Source: Heliocidaris tuberculata
Lineage: Eukaryota > Echinodermata > Echinoidea > Camarodonta > Echinometridae
DNA: 64,000 nt
Direction: 5' to 3'
NCBI GenBank assembly: GCA_025618425.1
Contig: CM046838.1
Coordinates: forward strand, 45,401,302 to 45,465,301
In this document: in pieces, positions 44,108 to 55,121 of the stretch
Layout: every line of letters begins with the position of its first letter
Position numbering within the stretch: position 1 is the first letter of the stretch
The notes under the pieces: generated by a model
Told to the model about the DNA's origin: nothing
The model's input: only the letters and a program-made list of their open reading frames with translations
Database searches by the model: none
Translations under genes and position numbers: made by a program

Positions 44108-45929
44108 CTGCACCAAACCATACTTACATATTAGCTCGATGTGTCATATATCCTCTTTTGGTTTATGGGATTTCTTGTTGCCTCATATACACAATCATCA
44201 GATTTCAAAACTTTTCACATTTTTAAAATGATGTTTACAATGACAGTATGATTGTTAATTACTTTGTTTGTATTCATCAATGTTGTATTTTTATACATTC
44301 TGGAGGGTCTGGATTAAACCATTTTTGCATATTTTCTTAATTATGTTAAATCTAAGGCACTTATTTAAAAGATGCTTGCCCTTTAATGAATTTGAATGAC
44401 TGAAAGAAAGCTGAGGCTATCGACATCTGATTTTTAATGCCCATTTCTTGAATTTTATGCTTCTAGTTTAAATGTGAATGACTCGTTGAAGAATTTTTTG
44501 CACGGATAACAAATTCGAACAAGAGAAAATTAAATTGAACGACCGTTCGTTAGATCGTATGCTCCTTATTTACATTTAAATGACTAATTTGAAGAGCTTG
44601 TTGCATGAACAACGAATTTGAACGAACTAAAATGAATTTGAACGAACAAAAGTGAACTCGAATGACAACTTGCCGTGGCGATCATAACTATCGTGCATTT
44701 GAATGCTCTTAACATTAAATTGAATGACCAAATTGCTAAATTGAGTAGGAAAACCTATAAAACAAAAATGCAACAAGATTTGAATTCAAACATTTTAAAA
44801 AGTGCTTAGGTATCCTTAATGGAACTTTGTATGTTATGTTGAATCAGTATCGTCTAAGTCTAATGAGGATTTCAAGAGGATTAAAGCACAAACTATCAAT
44901 TTATGATTTTTTTTTGGCATGCTTGGTAAGACCTTGCATTTTTCACATGTCTTATGCACAGAGCGCACTGAATAGCATCCTCATGTCGTTGCAAGCTCTC
45001 AAACGAACTTCAGTTCTTGTCACAAAAGATTGTTAAGAAATAAACATTGATTTTGTACTTAAAAGGTAGTTTAGTATCTTCTTTTTATCACAACCACATT
45101 GGTCATATCAAATCAAATGCGTAGAAATCTAATAGATATTTTCTTTACACGTTAAGCAATGTTCATAGATTTTCTGAGAATGGATATCATAAAATTAGTT
45201 TTTGATGTTTGCTGCCTTTATACTTGAGGAAGATATTTAAAGAGTTGAATAAGTACAACATTTGTTGTTTTCTTTTGAAACGATGCTTGGTTCTTTCCTA
45301 CAGTACATTGCTCACGTCACAGCAATTTAAACAATCACGAGTTGAAGAGAAGTAAGTCAATCATCAAATGCACCGAAAACTTTGGAATATTTTCTTTTGT
45401 TTTTTATGCACTAAAATGATATCCCTTGCACAAGTATTCAAAACATATCAAATCAAATAAAAATGAGTCAGTTGTGGTTTTATAAAGAAATTATGAGATA
45501 TAATGGCTTCAATAGAAATGTTTGTCATCAAATGCAGTGGTAATTAGCATATTGTGCAGGTGCGCCGAAAGGGTTTCAGCTTTTTTGTTTTTGTTTTTTT
45601 TTTGTTTGTTGTTGCTTTGTTTTGTTTTGTTTTTTGTTGTTGTGTTGTTGTTGTTTTTTTGGGGGGGCACTGTGAGGGGACCCCACCTCAAAGGAATATG
45701 GGGCACCCTCAAACTACCTGCTTACAGCGCTACCCCCCCCCCTCGAACTAGCACATATTTCTTGATTGCAAGAGTTTCATTGAAAACAAAAATGCAATAC
45801 TTGTGACGGTTAGTCGGTTATCATCGCTCATTAGACCTGAAATCGAATTATTTTGCGTCTAAATTTTGTTTTTGTTTTTTTACTTGCGCAAATTTTATAC
45901 ATTTTTTAAAAAATTGGAAATGTATACAG
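44108..45929. other. Lectin intron 2, middle part
   Basis: AT-rich. At 44380-44760 there are many GAATTTGAACGAAC-like words. (T/G)n simple sequence covers 45583-45660, followed by a G run and a C run (45661-45745), probably a hAT-like fragment. No exon seen. Confidence 0.45.
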
Positions 45930-46075
45930 AAATTACATTTTCGGGCACCTCGCTCCACGAATAGGTGCATCTCACTGTCCCAAATCGAGGATATTTGGGC
46001 ACCTCGCTGCCCAAATATGAGAATATCCGGGCACCTCACTGCCCGAATATGAGGATATTAGGATACCTTGCTGCC
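45930..46075. repeat. Hairpin-forming minisatellite
   Basis: Four diverged units of about 35-37 bp, each shaped as ATATTTGGGCACCTCGCTGC followed by CCAAATATGAG. Every unit is itself an inverted repeat (ATATTTGGGCA / TGCCCAAATAT), and substitutions are partly compensated (ATATCCGGGCACC with GCCCGAATAT). Confidence 0.75.
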
Positions 46076-48410
46076 TATTATGTTAATGATTTCTGTAATT
46101 GTTCTAATGCCTTCAAATTCATATTATTCGCAGACAATATTACTTTGGTTAATGTCACATGAAAATATGATTTAGTTGTCCCATCTAATATCTACAGAAC
46201 TAGATCAAGTTAGCAAATTGTTTGACCACAACAAATTAGTTGTCAATGTTGAAAAATCCAGCTATATTATTTTCATAATAAACAAAAGTCTATGCCCACA
46301 GAAATAAGTGAACAATAATATTCTCAGTTAGGTTTTCAAGATTCATTATTTCACTTAATATAGAAACAACATACATGCATGTAACAGTGCATAAGTACAC
46401 GTAATGGTCATACATATACATGATATAAGAATACATTTAAAATATGAAAACATAAAAAAGTACATTAAGAATAAACAACTGTAAGGAAAAACAAGGGACA
46501 TAAATGAGTGGGGATCGAGATTAAAGATCTTTAAAGATCTTGTCTATTCGACCCCATAGTAATAAGAATTGTAACGGTATTTCTTGCGTTTACAACACAA
46601 AAGAACAAAAGAGGGCGTGAGTGGATGAGAAGGGGGATACAAAGAAGAGAGGGAAAGAGAGGATAAGATAGGATGAAAGGGAAAGAGAAAGTTTAGAGAA
46701 TCGAGGAAGGAATGAGTATGATGAATAGAAGAAGACCCTCCTAGAAGACCCATTTACATAATTGTAGACATACACATGTAACAAACAAACATAACAAACT
46801 AGATGACTTATGTATCATTGAAATAGAAACAAATTAAAGGGACTGTAGAAAAACAAGTAAATAAAACAGTTGACTCACGTACGAATGTGTAAAAGCATAT
46901 CTTTGAATTGCTTTTTAAAATCATTAAGTGAGTATGTCGTTTTGAGAGTAGTTGGTAAATATTTCCATAGTTTAGGAGCTGCATAATAAATTGATCTTTG
47001 GGAAACTGAATTTCTTGCATGTGGGATATAAAAATCTGCAGATGAGCGGGTAGAATAAGAATGGGTATCAGAGTTGAAGAAAAAATACCGTGTTAAAGAT
47101 GATTGCAACATTTTTCTATGACTGCAATACATAAACATTGCTAGTCTCAGTTCATATAAATCAAATATATTCAAAAGTTGTAATTGTTTAAATATGGGTT
47201 TGGTGGTGGCAAGAAAAGGAGAATTACATATTATCCTCACCACTCCTTTTTGCAGTTTTATATTCTTGACAAGTTCTGTTGAGAAGTTGCAGCCCAGACA
47301 ACATTACAATATATAAGAAAAGGATAAATCAAGGTATAATATAGAGATAATAACATATTTTTTGGCAGGTAGTTTAGTTTGTTAAGAACACCAATATTTC
47401 GTGAAACTGTAGTGTGCTGATATAATTTATATGATCGTTCCAACACAATTTGTCATCAATTTGAATTCCAAGAAATTTAGTGTTAGAAACTATGGTGATC
47501 TCAGAGCCATTTAATATATACCTTATAATTTGAAATATCAATATTTCTTTTGGTAAAAATCATCATGTGAGTTTTATTTGTATTTAAAAGCAGTTTGTTA
47601 TCTTTGAGCCAATTGCTAACATGTTTTAATTCATTATTTAGAGTTTGGATAAGAGTTTCTTCATCCTTATGGGATAAAAATAGCGTACTATCATCTACAA
47701 AGAGAACATAATTGAGTTTGGCAGAAGATTTATGAATATGATTTATGAATATAAGAAGAAGGAGGTTAAAAAATTCTGTTTTAGACAGACTTGAAGTTGT
47801 TCAGTTTTTAGGCTGCACCATTGGCCAGCATATTTCTTGGAAATATCACATACAGTCTATATCATCTAAAATTTCTAAAACCGTTGGTATTCTCAGTAAA
47901 TTGGGTCATGTCCTACCCCCAAAGAATTATGTTATTATTGTACAATACCTTAATTTTACCTCTCTTAAGTTACTGCAACATTGTCTGGGGCAATACATAA
48001 AGATTTCGAATTCATTGCATCTTTAAATTACAAAAGCGAATAGTTAGACTGTGTACCCATGCATAATTCAGAGCACCATCGAAAGCTATCTTTGTTTCAC
48101 TCAATGTACTGGATATAATTATACAAACTTAATAAATATTGTATGATGATATTATTATTTAAATATTATAAATGTATTCTCCCCAAAGCATTGCATATTA
48201 TGTTTTCATTTATAGTAGTGTTCACTCTTAAAACACAAGGAGCTCTCATGTATTTCGTATTGGTAAAGTCAATAAATAGTTCATGTAAATGTCAATAAGA
48301 CATTCAAGACCGTCATTCTGGAACTCTCTTCCTTCGTTTCTGATACGTCATATCTTAATGTCTTTTTTTTTTAAAGGTTAAAACAATATCTCATAAGCTC
48401 TAAATTATAA
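46076..48410 (+). mobile_element. CR1/jockey-group LINE (+), split by an opposite LINE
   Basis: The left part (46076-46290) reads YVNDFCNCSNAFKFILFADN, reverse transcriptase motif C with FADD changed to FADN, then the following block with two stops. After the insertion of the minus-strand LINE the same protein resumes at about 47745 with DRLEVVQFLGCTIGQHISWK and YHIQSISSKISKTVGILSK. It ends near 48330 with a C-terminal SFWNSLPSF-type motif in another frame. The copy is 5'-truncated and non-functional. Together with its insertion it occupies intron 2 of the lectin gene in the sense direction. Confidence 0.7.
46300..47738 (-). mobile_element. LINE 3' end (-) inserted into the plus-strand LINE
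   Basis: On the minus strand the first motif is LFVDDSTLFLSHKDEETL (near 47715-47660), an intact reverse transcriptase motif C. It is followed by the thumb region LNKLNYLPKNMLLSLYYTLI and PFLIYCNVVWAAT (47446-47258), then SVSQRSIYYAAPKLWKYLP near the C-terminus (47243-46875). There are frame shifts. Its 3' UTR runs to about 46300. It begins exactly where the plus-strand LINE is interrupted, so it integrated as a 5'-truncated copy. Confidence 0.7.
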
Positions 48411-48411
48411 A

Positions 48412-48522
48412 ATTGTTAGCTAAAAAAATATTTTTTTTACACGCTAAAATCCATTTTTCTGCATTTCTGCATTGTTAGCTAAAAAAATATTTTTTTTACA
48501 CGCTAAAATCCATTTTTCTGCT
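48412..48522. repeat. 59-bp tandem duplication
   Basis: ATTGTTAGCTAAAAAAATAT onward is repeated at a period of 59 bp with essentially no differences over the copied part, so the duplication is recent. Confidence 0.85.
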
Positions 48523-48738
48523 TTTTTCTTTCTTTTCAATATTCAATGTTTCTGTTTTGCTATTGTTGTCCCTATTCACATGTTTTTTGTCTTTTTCTTA
48601 ATTCGTATATTCTCTTCATTTGCTTTGCCCGCCCTTTTTCATAAGTTCTAAAATCGTATCTAGGACTTCTCGACCAGAACTATAGAAAAAAAACTGTATC
48701 ATAAATTATGCATCGTATGATCTTGTATTTCTGTTAAG

Positions 48739-48866
48739 GCTGTTCTGTCCGAAGGTGTAAGGAAGCATGGACTAGCAGGCGAAAACTACTGGATTGGCTT
48801 GGCATGGAAGAAGGGTAAAAACAGTACAGGATTTTATGCTTGGGTCAACGGAAACGCACCGTCAAG
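48739..48866 (+). CDS. C-type lectin, exon 3 (middle of the CTLD)
   Basis: An acceptor (GTATTTCTGTTAAG|GCT) and a donor (CCGTCAAG|GTAAGC) bound 128 nt, starting in phase 0, which matches the end of exon 2, and ending in phase 2. It encodes a helix (AVLSEGVRKHGLAG), then ENYWIGLAWKKGKNSTGFYA and WVNGNAPS. WIGL is the signature core of C-type lectin domains, and W-(V)NG--P corresponds to the segment before the Ca2+/ligand loop. The domain end (EPN or QPD-type loop, WND and the last two cysteines) must lie on later exons; none was found in the remaining 15 kb. Confidence 0.8.
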
Positions 48867-48974
48867 GTAAGCCATTGTGATTAAGTTATATAAGTTTCTG
48901 GACATATAATATACAAGCTTTGCTTTTAAATATGTCCAACTGTTTTCAATATCACTTAATAGGTCAATATCTGT

Positions 48975-49138
48975 GCATCATATTTTTTACTTATTGATAT
49001 TTGATTATGTGCCCCTATGTATGGAAAAACATCATTGTGATATATTATTGTTATTGTATTCATTTTATGTTATGCACTGCAGTATTATGTTAATATGAAT
49101 GATTGAAACAGTCAATAAATCAAATCAAAATCAAATCA
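48975..49138 (+). mobile_element. LINE 3' end with CAAAT-type tail
   Basis: A short segment ending GAAACAGTCAATAAATCAAA and a TCAAATCAAAATCAAATCAAT tail, typical of 3' ends of non-LTR elements with short tandem tails. No coding part is left. Confidence 0.45.
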
Positions 49139-49309
49139 ATTGTTCTTCAAAGGAACAAAAGTCCCACGAGATTCACTGCTAAAATAGTAGAAGGTTTAAT
49201 TCCACAGCAGGATATAGACTGAATACACAAGAAAAAACTGGGGGGGGGGGGGGGGGGGGGGGAGAGACTCCATTTTCCGAAGGTTCATATTTCCAAAACA
49301 CAAAATTTC

Positions 49310-51868
49310 CATACCAAGGGGTTGCAGAGATTCAGAAGAGTAACACCTAATAAAATAGCACGACTGAAAGAAAGTCTTGAAGATGCTGATTGGACTGAAG
49401 TTTATAGTTGGCATGATACAAATACAGCTTATAATATATTTATGACGAGTTTCATGCCACATTTAGATAGACACATTCCATTAGTGAACAAATGCTCTAA
49501 TTATAACAAGAGTCCAAGACTTCCTTGGATAACTAAATCAATTATAAGATCTATAAATCGAAAAAAAAAACTTATGTTACGCCAACAAAATACAGCGTTC
49601 TGAAATATGTTCTCACTAAAATATTACTTATTGAAAAACGCAAATATTTTACCAACCAGTTAATTCTCTTCAAACATGATATTAGTAAAACATGGGAAAT
49701 CATAAATAGTGCCATTAATAAGAATAACGATAAATCACGTATAACAAAAATTACATAGGCCTATAAGAATGTAGAAATTCACGATTCAGTAGAGATAGCT
49801 GATACGTTCAATCAATATTTCTGTCAGATAGGACATAACTTTGCAAAAAATATTCCTCCAACGGAAAAGAAATTTTTAGAATTTATACACCAGCCAAATC
49901 CCAATTCGCTATTTTTGGTCCCTGTACATAGAAATGAATTAATAGATATAGTTCATAACTTGAAAAACGTTATTAACTACATTGTCGATCCGTTGGTACA
50001 TATATTTAATCTATCTTTGACTAGCGGTGTTGTTTCTGATTGTATGAAAATTTCCAAGATTGTACCGGTTTATAAAAAAGGAGAAAAGGATAATATATGT
50101 AATTTTAGAGCAACTTCTCTAATGCCTGTTCTTTCCAAATTCTGGAAAGAATAATATAAATAAGACTTCTAAATTTTCTTAATAAAAACAACATAATTTC
50201 TAATTTTCAGTTTGGCTTTTGCAAAAGTATAGTACATCCCATGCTATACTTACCTTTGTCGAAAAAATTACAAAAGCTATTGACAAATTCAATCATACTG
50301 TGGGTGTTTCCCTGGACCTCTCCAAGGCCTTTGATACCATGGATCATAAATACAAAATGAACAATTACGGAATTCGTGGCAAGGCCTTGGAGTGGTTCAG
50401 AAACTACCTAACAACAACAAACCGCTAGCAATTTGTATGTATAAATGACCAATGTTCTTCCATGCAAGGTGTGGATTGTGGTGTTCCCCAAGGTAGTTTA
50501 CTGGGCCCTCTATTATTTATTATCTATATAAACGATATCCAAAACTCATCTAATATTCTCTCCTTTCTCTTATTTGCAGATGATTCGAATGTGCTCCTCT
50601 CACATCCTAATCCTGATATTTTGATTAAAACACTAAATATTGAATTAGATAAATTATTACAATGGATAAGAGCCAATAAGTTGTCAGTCAATTTACAAAA
50701 AACAAAATGTATGCTCTTCAGCAATTATATAGATAACTTGCCACATAATAAAGTAGATAATACTGACACTGAAGTCGTCACTTCAATGAAATTTCTAGGT
50801 CTGATAATAGACGATAAACTTTCATGGAAAGTACATGTTGATAGTATTTGCCGAACAATTTCTCGCAATATATATATAGGGATTATAAATAAGGTTAAGT
50901 TTTTTCTGCCAACTTCCTCCTTGCTAATGCTTTACTCTACATTAATTTTACCCTACTTAAATTATGGCATTATTGTTTAGGGGAATACACCTAATTCTTG
51001 TCTTTATAGAATACTACACTATAGAATACTACAAAAGAAAGCTATGCGTATTATCTGTAACACTTCCTGGAGATCCCACACTGATGCTTTGTTTATCGAA
51101 AATAATATCTGGAAGATTATGATTTATATCGTTGTAACCTCGGTCAGTTTATGTACCAGTTGAATAATAATGCGCTACCTTCAATCTTTAATTTAATATT
51201 CAACAAAAATGAAACTATACACCAATACCCCACACGACAATCTGACGAATTCCATCTGCCATTAACTAGAATTGTACTCGCTAAATCCATATTCACTTTC
51301 ATAGGCCCGAAGCTCTGGACCATTCTTGATGGTAGCATAAAAAATGCCCCTAGTGTAAACTGTTTAAAATTTGAATTAAAAAAAAAAATCCTATATAGGT
51401 AATTCAGGTCTTTAACTCATCACCCCTCAATCTTCTTCAATTCATTTCACTCCATAATGTACTCGATCTTGTTCCCTTTCATTTTAAACTGCCATTCGCA
51501 TTCCGGTCGGTCCGTGTTTTGTTTTGTGTGTATATAGGTAAGAGTCCTACCCTCTCTCGTTCCTTGTCTTCCTTCCTTCCCTGTCCCTTTCACTCCTTTT
51601 ATGTTCTGTCTATCCGGTTTATGTATTCGTACGTTCCCTTTTTATAGATACACCATTTTTTCAACTATAAGTTGTAGGGGGCTACAATCTACAAGCCCAG
51701 CTTTTTAGCAGTTCCCTCCACGACCAACCTAGTTTATAATGTTGTATGCCTATTGTACGCTGTTAACCAATCACATGTAATATTGTTAAGTTTCATTGTT
51801 TTGCTATGTACATTGCAAACCCATGTATTTTGTTTTGTTGGAAGTGGAAATAAACGAAACGACATGAA
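49310..51868 (+). mobile_element. 5'-truncated LINE with most reverse transcriptase motifs (+)
   Basis: Ordered frames read: the endonuclease-RT linker with PRLPWITKSIIRSINRKKK (49322-49603); IVPVYKKGEKDNICNFRATS (50154 end); LDLSKAFDTMDH, motif A (50219-50428); GVPQGSLLGPLLFIIYIND, motif B, and FADDSNVL, motif C with both aspartates intact (50462-50980); and a C-terminal GPKLWTILDGSIKNA (51151-51402). Several stops and frame shifts break the ORF. The 3' UTR ends near 51868 with GGAAATAAACGAAACGACAT, directly against the foldback element. A run of 24 G lies just upstream (49240-49262). Group: CR1/jockey-like non-LTR retrotransposon. Confidence 0.8.
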
Positions 51869-51874
51869 GTAATA

Positions 51875-53705
51875 CAGTGTGTCCCAGAAAAAGGCAAACC
51901 GGATTTCATGGCAGAAATTTTCTGTCATGATGAAAAATTTCCTTGATGAGATTTACATGTATGAAAAGCTCTGCTTCTCTTCTTTCAATTGATGTAAAAC
52001 TTATCATTCATAATTCACGCATGATTGAATTAGAGCAATGGAAAGTGGTACTACCGAAATTTCATTTGCACGCACAGATTGCAAACTTGAGTAAGTTTTT
52101 AGGGTAGTAAACGCAATCCTTTTGAAGAAAAGAATAAAATCACATAAAACTTCATAATTTTCTCTTTTACATGACACCCCATGCGTAAAAACTGAACGAT
52201 GTATGCCAGAGAACAAGTAAAATTAAAACGTGCTTGATTTCTTAGCCAGTGTGAGATGTTCTACAAAATCCATCACAAGTTCGTTTACATCAACATGCCC
52301 GATCAGACCAGCCTCATCAGCAGCAGCTCCCGCCCCCAACGATCACATTATACCGGACACATTCTTAGATACACTCAGCCCTACTGCAGCGTTAACTGCT
52401 ACATGTACAGCATGCTCCCAATAACTATCCGTATCTGGAATACTCTCCCAAACACTGCCGTAACATCAACTTCTATAGCTAGATTCCGGGGAGCAACATT
52501 ACCTGTCAGTCGAGACATGTTGCCTCCCCCAACCCTGAAGTTGCTGTAAGAGAGGGACACACATGCACCACCTGCACACTGCACCTAGCACGCTGTACAT
52601 AGTGCACCGAGGATACCACCTCAAGGACACCTCATCACCTGGAGCATCAGCAGCACCTGACACAGCACAACCCTCTCCCGGAGAGCGTCTACCCTTTTGG
52701 GGAGAGTACTTCTTTAAGATTCAAGATTCAGGATAGTTGAGTAAGAAGCCATTCAGCTTTCCTGACCTAACAGATGAGAATGGACTTAATGCTTGGGTGA
52801 ATTTACACGAACGTTGGGAATGAAAAGGAACACAAATTAAACTATCATTAGCTTGCCTGACTATGCAGATGACCGCAGAACAAAGGGTGTTCGTCGTAAC
52901 GGAATGAGCTCGGCCTGGGAGCCTGCAGCAAGTTGCAGCAGCCTCCCATGAGATATTTCCAGATCGCGACGTTCCAGCGAAGTCTACATTATGGAGAAAC
53001 ATAAGAAAATTTCAGCAGGAAAGGACGAGCTTCAATGTCAACAAGGGTCAGTCTGGTCAAAGAGGAACTGCCAGGTCGGAAGAGTATTTCGTTACGATGA
53101 ACACCCTTTGTTCTGTGGTCAGCTGCATTTGGGACAAGCAAATGATGGTTTGTTTTCTTTTGAGCCTTTTTATACCCCAAACATTTCTAATGTTCCTTGT
53201 CATTCCCCATGTTTCTGTAAATTCACCTAAGCATTAAGTCCATTGTCAGCTGCTAGGTCAGGAAAGCTGAATGACTTCTTACTCAACATTCCACTCAATT
53301 GGGCAGAAATCAAGCATGTTTTCATTTTATCTGTTTCTGGCATACATCATTCTTTTTTTTTTTTTTACGCACGAGGTGTCATGTAAAAGAGAAAATTATG
53401 AACTTTTATGTAATTTTTATCTTTTTTCAAAATTACGTTTACTACCCTGAGGAATTCACTCAAAGTTGCAATTTGTGCGTGCAAATGAAATTTTGGTAGC
53501 ACCACTATCCATTGTTTTAATTCAGTCATACGTGAATTTTAAAAGTTGTACATCAAATGAAATTAAAAGGTGATCTGTCCATGACAGAACACCTAATAAG
53601 AAAAGCAGAACCTTTCATACATATATATATCTCATCAAGGAAATAATTCATTATAACAGAAAATTTCTGCCATGAAATCCGGTTTCTTTTTTCTGGGACA
53701 CGGTG
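51875..53705. mobile_element. Long foldback element (TA-type ends) with an insertion in its left arm
   Basis: It starts CAGTGTGTCCCAGAAAAAGG after TA and ends CTTTTTTCTGGGACACGGTG. The right arm is continuous from about 53060 to 53705. The left arm is in two pieces, 51875-52247 and about 52735-52960, which match consecutive parts of the right arm in reverse complement (CTTCTTACTCAAC next to CAGAAATCAAGCATG). The missing join is occupied by about 485 bp ending in a LINE 3' tail. Total arm length is therefore about 600 bp. The right target TA is not preserved. Non-coding itself. Confidence 0.75.
52248..52734 (+). mobile_element. LINE 3' fragment inserted in the foldback arm
   Basis: The frame 52256-52549 reads MFYKIHHKFVYINMPDQ and later MLPITIRIWNTLPNTAVTST, the C-terminal pattern of jockey/CR1-group ORF2 proteins. 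It is followed by a C-rich 3' UTR and a short tandem tail AAGATTCAAGATTCAGGAT at 52717-52734. It interrupts the left arm of the surrounding foldback element exactly, which dates it after that element. Confidence 0.7.
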
Positions 53706-54626
53706 TGTCCCAGAACCGTTTCAAGACCCTACATCATCCGTAGCAGTTCCATTGAGTTATTTTCTGCCCACGATCGCGAAGGAGGCGTGAGGAATCGTAC
53801 AGGGCAGCGCTACGTCGCACAATGGGCAAAAGTCAAACCAAAGTGCGCCAAAAGAGGAGTTTGGTGATTGTGAATTTTCTAACTTTTTTCATGGCCTTTT
53901 GGAAGAAAACACCCTACCGAATACTTCTAAGCAATATTTCTCTTTTTGATATTTTATGTGTCTTAATTGTTTTCTTAAAACTGAAAAATTGTTCCTTTTT
54001 ACGGCATTATGTCTGAAAGTCACTACTTTGCTTAATGCAAGATTTCCACATTTTGGAAAAAGGTATCTATAATTGCTCCAGGTTATTCCTCATAACTCAT
54101 TTAACAATATCAATGAGTATTAATTCGAAAGCTAATTAATATTTACTACTTATTTTGTGATAAACCTGTTTCTAGGAGTTAAAAAAAAAAGATTTTTTTT
54201 TCATCAATACAAGGAAAACGTTAACATTGCTTCCGATTTCCGCTTTAAAAATGATAGAACCAAAGTTCCCAAGGTCTAAGCATTACATTGATACCAAAAT
54301 TGGCTGCCCATTTCTGCCTGTTTTTAAGTTAAAGCCAATTTTCACATTCAATCTAACACCCATCCACCCCCCCCCCCTACAAACACACACACACCTCTAA
54401 TCAACGTCTACAAACATCTAATTTTCTTCAAATGATGCGTCATTCTAGAAGAGTGAAGAAGAGTCTTGAACATGATGTATAAAATCAGATGAAATCTCTT
54501 TTATTTCAGACTTTGTTGCTTTAAAAATTTCTGTACATTCTCAGGGAAAAATCAAATACAATTATTATAATGACCATGATAATACCACTTTCCAGACAGA
54601 AGTTGAGACCGTGGAGAGTGAGAGAG

Positions 54627-54668
<42 letters not shown>

Positions 54669-55121
54669 GGGGGGGGTGGAGAGGGGAGAAGCAGTCTCAC
54701 CCCAACCTGATGAAAAGTGGTAAAGTTATTTTAGATATATTTTATAACAATGATATGTTTGAAATATAAGGATGAAAATAAAAACAATAATAATTTTATG
54801 AATAACATTATCAATAACAATTTAATATACCAAAATAATAGTAATATAACTATGAAAATGATGATGATGATGATAATAACAATTACTGTAATAGATAACA
54901 ATAATCATCCTCCTCCTCCTCATCATCATTATCATCTTCATCAGGATAATAGAAGAAAAAGAAGAAGAAGAAGAAGAAGAAAAATAAAAAGAAGAAGAAA
55001 GAAAAAGAAGAAAGAAAAAGAATAATAATAATAAACAAAACAAAAGTGATAATACTGTTACCTGTTGATAATAATAATAATAAAAATGATAATGTTTGCA
55101 CTTTATTATAGATATAATAAT
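53706..55121. other. Intergenic DNA with simple repeats
   Basis: No exon is supported. Contains (GA)n then a G run at 54622-54677, and (ATA/ATG)n and (GAA)n at 54770-55100. Open frames there are repeat artefacts. Confidence 0.5.

Noticed and set aside
45930..46075. Short regularly spaced repeats, considered as a CRISPR-like array
   Set aside because: Units are diverged, palindromic and contiguous with no unique spacers, and the genome is eukaryotic.
53822..54016. 64-codon frame MGKSQTKVRQKRS..., possible small gene
   Set aside because: No promoter, splice or domain evidence, and AT-rich composition in the second half.
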